A stretch of DNA of 38,776 nt from WJLC01 sp964600865. GTDB lineage: Archaea; Nanobdellota; Nanobdellia; Pacearchaeales; GW2011-AR1. Where the stretch lies: positions 1 to 38,776 of the forward strand of contig CAZRJP010000003.1 in assembly GCA_964600865.1 (NCBI GenBank). Direction: 5' to 3'. The translations under genes and the position numbers were made by a program. The notes beneath the pieces are model-generated. The model was not told the DNA's origin, did not search any database, and saw only the letters and a list, made by a program, of their open reading frames with translations. The number at the start of each line of letters is the position of its first letter. The first letter of the stretch is position 1. Below are positions 33,218 to 38,776 of this stretch, piece by piece.

Positions 33218-33610
33218 TTATGTTTTAGATAAGGCCCTCGTACCCTTAGTTGCTCCAACTCCTGCAGAACCATGTTTAACTCTTTGCCTTGTTAAAGCAA
33301 ATTCCCCTAAAACATGTCCTAACATTTTTGGAACAATTTCAATAGTATTAAAGTTACGTCCATCATAGACACCTATTTTCTTCCCAACCATTTCAGGCAC
33401 AATAATTAAATCTCTTTGATGTGTTTTAATTGGTTTATTCTTAGCTTCATTTTTTCTGGCTTTTCTAACAAAATTTTCTATTTTATTGAATTGCCTTAAA
33501 ACAGTTCTTCTTTGTCTAGATCTTAATAATTCTGCAAATTCTCTTACATCTAGTTTTTTCAATTCTTCTACTGTTTTTCCTCTGAATTTAAATTCTTTTT
33601 TCCTTCTCAT
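33218..33610 (-). CDS. rps19: 30S ribosomal protein S19 (uS19)
   Basis: 130 residues. The archaeal N-terminal extension (KFRGKTVEELKKLDVREFAELL) is followed by the core PIKTHQRDLIIVPEMVGKKIGVYDGRNFNTIEIVPKMLGHVLGEFALTR and the basic end. It sits in the head of the small subunit. It is coupled to L2 by ATGA. Confidence 0.95.
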   Translation of the reverse strand: MRRKKEFKFRGKTVEELKKLDVREFAELLRSRQRRTVLRQFNKIENFVRKARKNEAKNKPIKTHQRDLIIVPEMVGKKIGVYDGRNFNTIEIVPKMLGHVLGEFALTRQRVKHGSAGVGATKGTRALSKT

Positions 33611-34311
33611 TTTTTCTTTTTACCTGTTCTTTTTGGCCTTAATAATCCAACCTTTTTACCTGGCGATGAATTTCTTTTAGCAATCTTGGATTTAACATTC
33701 TTTGCTCTTCCTGAACCAAATGGATGGTCAATTGCATTCATCTTTACTGCAGATGTTCTTGGCCATAATTTATTTTTAGATTTTTTAATATGATATTGTT
33801 TCCCTGCTTTTAATATTGGTTTTTCTAATCTTCCTGAACCAGCAACAATTCCTACTGTTGCTCTACAATCACTGTTAAATTCTTTTTCTTTTTTTGATGG
33901 CATTAAAACAGAAACTTTATCTCCAACTATTTTTGTGATTATTGCATGGCTACCACCTGTTCTAATAAATTTTCCTCCATCTAGAGGATTTGATTCAATA
34001 TTATAAATAGGTGTTTTCACCTTTAAATCTCCTAATTTCATAATATTCCCTTTTTCAATATTCTCACTAAAAAATTCTATTTTTTGTCCCTCATACATTC
34101 CCTTGAATGCAGGAATATGGAATGTCCCACCTTCATGAAGAATTTTAGCCATTGGAGATGTATGGCCAGAGGAATGGAATAATTTAACTACTTCTCCTTT
34201 ACCTTCTTCTAAGTTTCTAGGATATCCTATTTCATGTTTAAAAGCTTTCTTTTTAGCCTTATAGGTGTGTGTTCCTCTTCCACGTCTTTGTTGAATTATT
34301 CTTTTTCCCAT
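33607..34311 (-). CDS. rpl2: 50S ribosomal protein L2 (uL2)
   Basis: 234 residues. GKRIIQQRRGRGTHTYKAKKKAFK is the archaeal start, with SSGHTSPMAKILHEGG and GSHAIITKIVGDKVSVLMPSKKEKEF in the central folds. The C-terminal loop near the peptidyl-transferase centre reads MNAIDHPFGSGRAKNV. A 69-bp gap separates it from L23, the widest inside the ribosomal run, and contains an A/T-rich stretch about 39 bp before the ATG that could be an internal promoter. Confidence 0.95.
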   Translation of the reverse strand: MGKRIIQQRRGRGTHTYKAKKKAFKHEIGYPRNLEEGKGEVVKLFHSSGHTSPMAKILHEGGTFHIPAFKGMYEGQKIEFFSENIEKGNIMKLGDLKVKTPIYNIESNPLDGGKFIRTGGSHAIITKIVGDKVSVLMPSKKEKEFNSDCRATVGIVAGSGRLEKPILKAGKQYHIKKSKNKLWPRTSAVKMNAIDHPFGSGRAKNVKSKIAKRNSSPGKKVGLLRPKRTGKKKK

Positions 34312-34380
34312 TTTTAAATATGGTCCTGTGACACTATGTCGCGTAAATATTTAATTATTGAAAAATTTATTTTTCCCATT

Positions 34381-34638
34381 TTATATGATTCCTAGTTTTG
34401 TAGCCACATCAATAGCTGGAAACTTTTTATTTAATTTAATATATGCATATTTTTTGTTATTTCTAATCAATGTTCTCACTTTTTCTACCTTCACATTAAA
34501 GATATTTTCAACTTCTTTTTTAATATCTTGCTTTGTAGCTTCTTTATTTGTTGTAAATGAAATAACATTTTCTCTTTCAATCATCATAACTGACTTTTCA
34601 GTTGAAGAGGGAGTCAATCTTATTGAAACCTTACTCAT
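34381..34638 (-). CDS. rpl23: 50S ribosomal protein L23 (uL23)
   Basis: 85 residues, near the polypeptide exit and SRP docking site. TPSSTEKSVMMIERENVISF is followed by TKQDIKKEVENIFNVKVEKVRTLI and KKYAYIKLNKKFPAIDVATKLGII. Coupled to L4 by ATGA. Normal archaeal length. Confidence 0.95.
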   Translation of the reverse strand: MSKVSIRLTPSSTEKSVMMIERENVISFTTNKEATKQDIKKEVENIFNVKVEKVRTLIRNNKKYAYIKLNKKFPAIDVATKLGII

Positions 34639-35444
34639 TTTTTGCCTCCTAATCTTTGTTTAATATCTTCAATTGCTTTTTCAGTATAAACTGTTAATCT
34701 TCCTAAACCACCTTTTGCAAGATCAGTAACACTTAAATTTTTAACATCAATAATTTCAAATGCAGTTGTTTTCAAATTTTCTTTATTTCCAATAACAATC
34801 AATACACCTGCACTTTTTTTATACTTTCTACCTCTCATTTTACCTCTTCCACTTCTTACGGATTTTTTTCTTAATGCAACCTTAAATAAGTCTTTTCCAA
34901 GTATTTTTTTCAATCCAGAAATAAGTTCTTTAGTTTTTATATTATCTAATTTTGATTTAAGTATAAACGGAGGGTTTTTTTCAATTTTTTTATTCTTTAG
35001 ACTTCCATATTTTTTTGTTATTTGTTTAATATCTGTTGTAGCACTTAATGCAGATTCAAATGCAATTTTTCCTTCTTTTTTATTAATGCTTTTTGTTTTT
35101 TGCCTTGCCTTAACTTTTGGAGAGTGAGGTTTTCTTCCTCCAACAGTATTTGAGACCTCTGCACCAACCCAATTAAATTGGCTTCCTCTTCTAGTTAGGA
35201 TTTTTCTAGGAACTCTAGATATACCTCTACCATACTGGCTTTTCCAAACATGTCGTCTATGGACAAGAATCCCTGATGCAGAATGCTGTCTTCCTGCCAT
35301 TGGAGCTGAACTAAAAGGTTGTTCAGTTTTTTTGGTTTCTAATACCTTACTTACTATATCATCTCTTGGTCTTCTAGAGAAAGCATTAGGTAAATCAATA
35401 TTTCCTTGCTCTTTTCCATTTAGATCAAATACTTTTGTTTTCAT
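34635..35444 (-). CDS. rpl4: 50S ribosomal protein L4 (uL4)
   Basis: 269 residues. The extended loop that reaches the exit tunnel includes GRQHSASGILVHRRHVWKSQYGRGISRVPRKILTRRGSQFNWVG. The archaeal GGRKPHSPKVKARQKTKSINKKE follows, and the C-terminal domain has SGRGKMRGRKYKKSAGVLIVIG. ATGA coupling with L3. Confidence 0.95.
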   Translation of the reverse strand: MKTKVFDLNGKEQGNIDLPNAFSRRPRDDIVSKVLETKKTEQPFSSAPMAGRQHSASGILVHRRHVWKSQYGRGISRVPRKILTRRGSQFNWVGAEVSNTVGGRKPHSPKVKARQKTKSINKKEGKIAFESALSATTDIKQITKKYGSLKNKKIEKNPPFILKSKLDNIKTKELISGLKKILGKDLFKVALRKKSVRSGRGKMRGRKYKKSAGVLIVIGNKENLKTTAFEIIDVKNLSVTDLAKGGLGRLTVYTEKAIEDIKQRLGGKK

Positions 35445-36403
35445 TTAATATCCTTTAATTCATAATTTTTTTTAGATTGTTTTTTACTTGCTCTTAATGC
35501 AGGTGTCATAAGTAATTGCCTTTTTGAAGGTCCTTGAACAGAACCATTAACAACAATATAGTTTGTTTTTAGATCCCCATATTTTTTTATTCCTTTTAAG
35601 GCATTTTTATCTTCAAAATCATCCACGTTACCTATCTTAATTATCTTGCTATTATAAGTAATTCTTGTAAATTTACCTAATTGACCTGCCATTGGAACTC
35701 TAAAAATAACTCTTGCAGGATGCCAAGGACCAAGACTTCCTGGCCTTCTTCTACCTTTTTCTGATTTATGACCTTTTAATGTGATACCAAATCTTCTAAC
35801 AGGACCTTGAGTTCCCTTACCTTTTGTCAATCCTCTCAAATCAACTAAGCCATTATCCTCAAAAAAGTCAGTTACATTTAGTTCTTTGTTAATATTTTCT
35901 TGAATAAATTTAAGTTTCTCTTCAACACTATCACCATTAACTGCAACCTCACTTAAATCTGGTTTTTTCTTTAAATTAGTATTTTTAACCACAGAATAAA
36001 TTATAACACTAACATCATCATAATCTTTTTCTTTTATTTTATCAAAATCAATTTTTTTAGCTTTTTTAGGTATTTTTATTTTCCTCTTAAGTTCTTTATC
36101 TAAATTTTCAACGAGATATTCATCAGCCACCTTACCATATTTGTAAAATCTTATTGAAAGTATCTTCATTGGTGGACATTCAAGGATTGTAACAGGAATT
36201 GCAATTTCCTTTCCTTTAGTCATTGAATCTGGAGAATTATCTTGAACAAGTGCGGTTTTCATACCAGCCTTATAACAGATAAATCCTTGTAATTGTTTGT
36301 TAGAATCAATTGCTTCCCAGTTCACTCTAGGTAAAAACTTACTCGCCCTTTTTCGGGGCCAATATTGCAAACTTCCTTTTCTTGGTGATTTTCTTGTTGG
36401 CAT
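35441..36403 (-). CDS. rpl3: 50S ribosomal protein L3 (uL3)
   Basis: 320 residues, first gene of the S10-spc run. The start PTRKSPRKGSLQYWPRKRA and LRGLTKGKGTQGPVRRFGITLKGHKSEKGRRRPGSLGPWHPARVI are the archaeal L3 signature. No clear TATA is placed 25 bp before the ATG. A CCTTTAAAAAC on the coding strand near 36482-36492 would give a leader of about 50 nt. Confidence 0.96.
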   Translation of the reverse strand: MPTRKSPRKGSLQYWPRKRASKFLPRVNWEAIDSNKQLQGFICYKAGMKTALVQDNSPDSMTKGKEIAIPVTILECPPMKILSIRFYKYGKVADEYLVENLDKELKRKIKIPKKAKKIDFDKIKEKDYDDVSVIIYSVVKNTNLKKKPDLSEVAVNGDSVEEKLKFIQENINKELNVTDFFEDNGLVDLRGLTKGKGTQGPVRRFGITLKGHKSEKGRRRPGSLGPWHPARVIFRVPMAGQLGKFTRITYNSKIIKIGNVDDFEDKNALKGIKKYGDLKTNYIVVNGSVQGPSKRQLLMTPALRASKKQSKKNYELKDIK

Positions 36404-36528
36404 TTCTTATGTTAACTAATAATGCGGAAATTATCATTTTAGTTTTTACCCTGGAATAAAATAAGAAGAAATTGAGGGTTTTTAAAGGTTTTTATGAATT
36501 GTAATGATTCTAAGCACTAAATGCAATA

Positions 36529-36701
36529 TCACTCTTAACGTCATTACCATCAATGACACCTTCTCTAACAATCTTTCCTTTTCTTATTGCTTCTTCTCTC
36601 ATCTTAGAAAAATTATTTGTCTTTTTCAATTCTTCAGAAATAATAATATTTTCCACAAAAAAGTATGATTTATTTTAGCTTCTTTAAAATCTGGTTTTTC
36701 A
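36529..36701 (-). pseudogene. Duplicated 3' end of the upstream unknown gene (direct repeat copy 1)
   Basis: These 173 bp match 37974-38147, the 3' part of the 238-residue unknown gene, with three substitutions and one missing A by hand alignment. The missing A in an A run (near 36655) shifts the frame, so it cannot encode the tail. After the repeat the frame ends with VKSDIAFSA instead of VKSELEFEA, so similarity stops just before the stop codon. The repeat begins exactly at the TAA of the STAS gene. The copy has the same orientation as the source and lies in the 298-bp gap before L3; the remaining bases of that gap (36404-36528) contain only A/T-rich sequence and the possible L3 promoter. 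Confidence 0.9.
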
Positions 36702-37034
36702 TTAATTAGGAGGTAGAACTTTATTTCCTGTATTTGAATTGTTGCAAATTTCAAAAGAAATATCCAAACCAGCTTTTTCATATTGATTTTTAACAGCATC
36801 AAACATAGAACAAATATTTTTTGCCATATTCACCTCTACAATTTTCTTTTTTGAAGCTTCCTTCTGTTTTATATATTCATCTGCACAAGACCTAGAAATA
36901 AACTTCACATTTGAAAAATCAATTTCTATTTCCTTTTCTTTTAATTTCTTTATACTTTTAAAGAAGGCAGAAATAGTATTTCTTGTGAAGATATTATCGC
37001 CAAATCTTTCAGACAACAAAATCTTTTTTGCCAT
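36702..37034 (-). CDS. STAS-like DUF4325-type protein
   Basis: About 110 residues from the ATG at 37034 (the frame opens at a TTG at 37049). The sequence resembles the STAS-like DUF4325 family: SERFGDNIFTRNTISAFFKSI, then IEIDFSNVKFISRSCADEYIKQK with a helix-rich end. Ser47 and Ser49 (FISRSCADE) lie where SpoIIAA-type STAS proteins have their phosphorylated serine. It is 40 bp downstream of the GHKL ATPase gene, so the two probably form a partner pair. Its TAA is the boundary of a direct repeat. The biological role is unknown. Confidence 0.75.
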   Translation of the reverse strand: MAKKILLSERFGDNIFTRNTISAFFKSIKKLKEKEIEIDFSNVKFISRSCADEYIKQKEASKKKIVEVNMAKNICSMFDAVKNQYEKAGLDISFEICNNSNTGNKVLPPN

Positions 37035-37074
37035 ACATTCTACAATCAATTTATCTATTTAAATTTTTCCTATT

Positions 37075-37940
37075 TTAAAGGTAGGGGTAAATATTTATTT
37101 TCTTTTTAGGTGTTGGAAGTCTAAAATATAAAAAAGTGCCCTCTAAGGGAATATCATCAAAGTCATGGAAATGAAGTTTTTGATTATCTTTTAATATAAT
37201 AACCCCTTTTCTTGAAACAATATGAATCTCTCCCTTTATTTCTTCTAATGAAATATCCTTACAAGATTTTAATCCAAATCCTCTCATTTTTTCCTTTTTT
37301 TTAGTAGTCACTTCTCCATATAAAGCCTTTTTAATTGCTTCAGAATCATTGCTAAAATTAATTTTATTCTTTTCAAAATTATAAGGGATGGTAATTCCAT
37401 TATCTAAAACAGCAATGTCTAAATATTCTTTTTGCGGGTAATACTGAGCCATAATAGAGGCAAATGTAAAATTAGAATGTTCATCCATATTATCTGCCAA
37501 TTCTCCTAAGATATAATGAATACTATCTCCAAAAGAATTTGGAATTTTCTTTTCTATTTTTTTAAGAACTTCATTTGCTTTTTTATTTACCTGATTTCTT
37601 TTTTCTAGATCATTTGGAAAATGTTTTATTGAAATAAATGTATCCCCATCTTTCTTTTTTCCTAAAGGGAACCCTATATCTGAAAGCCATTCTTTAACCT
37701 TAATATTTTCAGGAGGAATATAACTTATTTTTGCACCCTTATTAAGCACATCTCTCAATTTACTTCCGATTAAAATGACTGAACAAGGAAGAACCCATTT
37801 AACATGGGATATGTCTAATTTTATTTTTTTCTTTTATTAAACATCTCATCAATTTCTGATATAATCTTTAAAGAATCATTAATTTGGTTAAAAATGTCAT
37901 CACTTTCAGATAAATTTACTTTAATTATTCCCTCTCCCAT
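37075..37940 (-). CDS. STAS-like plus GHKL ATPase protein, requiring a -1 frameshift
   Basis: The C-terminal part is a clear GHKL (histidine kinase/anti-sigma) ATPase: N box HYILGELADNMDEHS, G1 box LDIAVLDNGITIP and G2 box MRGFGLKSCKD. The ATPase frame is open upstream to about 37832 with STAS-like sequence (KLDISHVKWVLPCSVILIGSKL) but no ATG; a TTG at 37758 would cut off that segment. A 39-codon ORF from the ATG at 37940 ends at 37821, exactly where the ATPase frame begins. The overlap is a run of seven A placed as A AAA AAA before TAA. Joining them by a -1 shift gives 288 residues. It may be programmed frameshifting, transcript slippage or a disabling indel. Confidence 0.78.
37821..37830 (-). 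promoter_or_regulatory. Candidate -1 frameshift site (A AAA AAA followed by UAA)
   Basis: In the upstream frame the codons are AGA AAA AAA TAA, so the heptamer A AAA AAA is in the exact X XXY YYZ phase for -1 slippage and the stop follows directly. Slipping by one gives the frame of the STAS-like/ATPase segment. Confidence 0.5.
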
Positions 37941-37954
37941 AATCTTAAACCCAC

Positions 37955-38671
37955 TCAAGCCTCAAACTCCAACTCACTCTTAACGTCATTACCATCAATG
38001 ACACCTTCTCTAACAATCTTCCCTTTTCTTATTGCTTCTTCTCTCATCTTAGCAAAATCATTTGTCTTTTTCAATTCTTCAGAAATAATAATATTTTCCA
38101 CAAAAAAAGTATGATTTATTTTAGCTTCTTTAAAATCTGGTTTTTCAAAAACAAAGCCTGTTGCTAATTTTGCGTCCTTTGTTTTTAATGTGCAAAAATT
38201 AGCTTTAGGAGAATCATCTTTCTTTTTCTTTGGTTTACCTGTTTTTGGAGCTTTTGGTTTTATTTTTAATTTTGTTTTATCTTTATCTGTAGAAAAACTC
38301 AATGCAAGAAATGCTTTAGGATATTTATTAACTAATTTAAGGACTTCTTCTCCAGTCATCTCTTTATCCATTATGTATCTTTTTATACCTCTAAATTGTT
38401 TGACATCCTTAAAATCTAATTCATCCTTAAGATTAGATGTAGAAACAATGGCTCCTTTAACTTTCACTTTTTCAGAACCTACTTTCTCTGCAACATCTCT
38501 TACAAGTTCATTTGCAAATTCTGCACTTGTTTTTATAGCATATCTTCTAGAAGCTTGTTTTTTAGCATTAATAACTGCCCTATTTCTAAATTCACCTTTA
38601 CTGAATTTTTGAAATTGTAAATGAACTGATTCATCAAATTTTTTATCAACAATCTTTTTTATAAAGTTCAT
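37955..38671 (-). CDS. Conserved-looking protein of unknown function upstream of the S10 block
   Basis: 238 residues, not assigned to a characterised family. The N-terminal half is basic and helical (NFIKKIVDKKFDESVHLQFQKFSKGEF, then TSAEFANELVRDVAEKVGSEKVKVKGAIVST). The middle has a Lys/Pro-rich linker (about residues 135-155). The C-terminal part reads FVFEKPDFKEAKINHTFFVENIIISEELKK. No membrane segment or signal peptide is visible. A TATA-like TTTATAAA at 38693-38700 is about 25 bp before the ATG. Its last 58 codons are duplicated at 36529-36701. Confidence 0.75.
   Translation of the reverse strand: MNFIKKIVDKKFDESVHLQFQKFSKGEFRNRAVINAKKQASRRYAIKTSAEFANELVRDVAEKVGSEKVKVKGAIVSTSNLKDELDFKDVKQFRGIKRYIMDKEMTGEEVLKLVNKYPKAFLALSFSTDKDKTKLKIKPKAPKTGKPKKKKDDSPKANFCTLKTKDAKLATGFVFEKPDFKEAKINHTFFVENIIISEELKKTNDFAKMREEAIRKGKIVREGVIDGNDVKSELEFEA
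37974..38147 (-). repeat. Direct repeat copy 2 (source copy within the unknown gene)
   Basis: 174 bp of the intact gene matching 36529-36701, same orientation. The two copies bracket about 1.27 kb holding the STAS/ATPase module. Confidence 0.9.
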
Positions 38672-38692
38672 ATTATATATTCCCTATTTTGA

Positions 38693-38700
38693 TTTATAAA
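38693..38700 (-). promoter_or_regulatory. TATA box of the unknown gene
   Basis: TTTATAAA on both strands, centred about 25 bp from the ATG at 38671, matching the leaderless layout of other genes here. Confidence 0.5.
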
Positions 38701-38737
38701 CCTTTTCAAGAAAAAATTCACTGTATAGGTTCATGAC

Positions 38738-38776
38738 ATATGTCCTACCCTATTTTAAACCCCAAATATTAAAGTA
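38738..38776. repeat. Right copy of imperfect inverted repeat at contig ends
   Basis: Reverse complement of this end matches window positions 1-39 at 32 of 39 bases. It also contains ATATGTCCTA, a motif seen in other intergenic regions of the window. Confidence 0.6.

Noticed and set aside
33607..34311. L2 loop HPFG in place of the bacterial HPHG
   Set aside because: As I recall, a Phe at this place also occurs in other archaeal L2 proteins, so it is not unusual here.
34312..34380. Internal promoter or regulatory hairpin before L2
   Set aside because: The GACA/TGTC inverted repeat has only 4-base arms and the A/T element is about 39 bp from the ATG, not the 25 bp seen elsewhere, so support is too weak for a feature.
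24457..38612. Plus-strand ORFs opposite the ribosomal genes and the unknown gene
   Set aside because: They are low-complexity, hydrophobic or Ser/Phe-rich mirror translations of lysine-rich minus-strand genes, with no recognisable motif or start signal.
1..38776. tRNA, rRNA, CRISPR arrays, transposases or integrases
   Set aside because: I saw no cloverleaf-like T-loop/anticodon sets, rRNA segments, regular spacer-repeat arrays or transposase/integrase motifs in any frame.

Overview
The window looks like a chromosomal contig from a small-genome archaeon, most likely a DPANN lineage of the Woesearchaeota/Pacearchaeota type. The base for this is archaeal ribosomal protein gene order with eukaryote-type members (L19e, L32e, S4e, SUI1), an archaeal AglB oligosaccharyltransferase, prefoldin, an EMC3-like DUF106 protein, strong A/T bias, tight ATGA or TAATG gene overlaps, and TATA boxes about 25 nt upstream of start codons (leaderless transcription). 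The lineage name is inference. A 100-N scaffold gap lies inside the S5 gene.

Region 1 (about 84-15954) is a surface-glycan locus. It holds two sulfotransferases, a GT9 enzyme, a DegT aminotransferase, a FemAB/GNAT-like acyltransferase, two SAM methyltransferases, a polysaccharide deacetylase, two GT4 enzymes, a GT9-GT2 fusion, an HldE-type heptose kinase/adenylyltransferase, a GT-C (PMT-like) mannosyltransferase-type protein and an ALG5/DPM-type GT2. It is partly decayed: a PEP mutase-associated cytidylyltransferase remnant and a CDP-alcohol phosphatidyltransferase are both frameshifted, one GT4 has a single nonsense codon, and a 69-codon open remnant trails one sulfotransferase.

Region 2 (15969-21223, minus strand) is the N-glycosylation core: GtrA-like flippase, polyprenyl-P GlcNAc-1-P transferase (Alg7/MraY type), AglB and a SpoIIM-family membrane protein. 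Nucleotide sugars are built into a lipid-linked glycan by region 1 enzymes and then transferred to protein by AglB.

Region 3 (21274-36403) holds an eIF2B/ribose-1,5-bisphosphate isomerase-family gene (plus strand) and then, on the minus strand, prefoldin alpha, DUF106 and the full S10-spc block read L3-L4-L23-L2-S19-L22-S3-L29-SUI1-S17-L14-L24-S4e-L5-S14-S8-L6-L32e-L19e-L18-S5-L30-L15-SecY. RNase P component 1 is missing from its usual place, L30 has an internal deletion, and L22, L24 and S5 carry lysine-rich low-complexity segments.

Region 4 (36404-38776, minus strand) is the most unusual part. A conserved gene of unknown function is followed by a two-gene module: a STAS-like plus GHKL ATPase protein, split by a frameshift at a canonical A AAA AAA slippery heptamer, and a small DUF4325-type STAS protein. 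The module is bracketed by 174-bp direct repeats (about 98% identical) copied from the 3' end of the upstream gene. It resembles a recently inserted partner-switch cassette, in a domain of life without sigma factors.

Four of the five divergent gene pairs share one layout: a single near-symmetric TATA element with start codons 49-52 bp apart, each about 25 bp from the TATA centre. The two contig ends carry imperfect inverted repeats.
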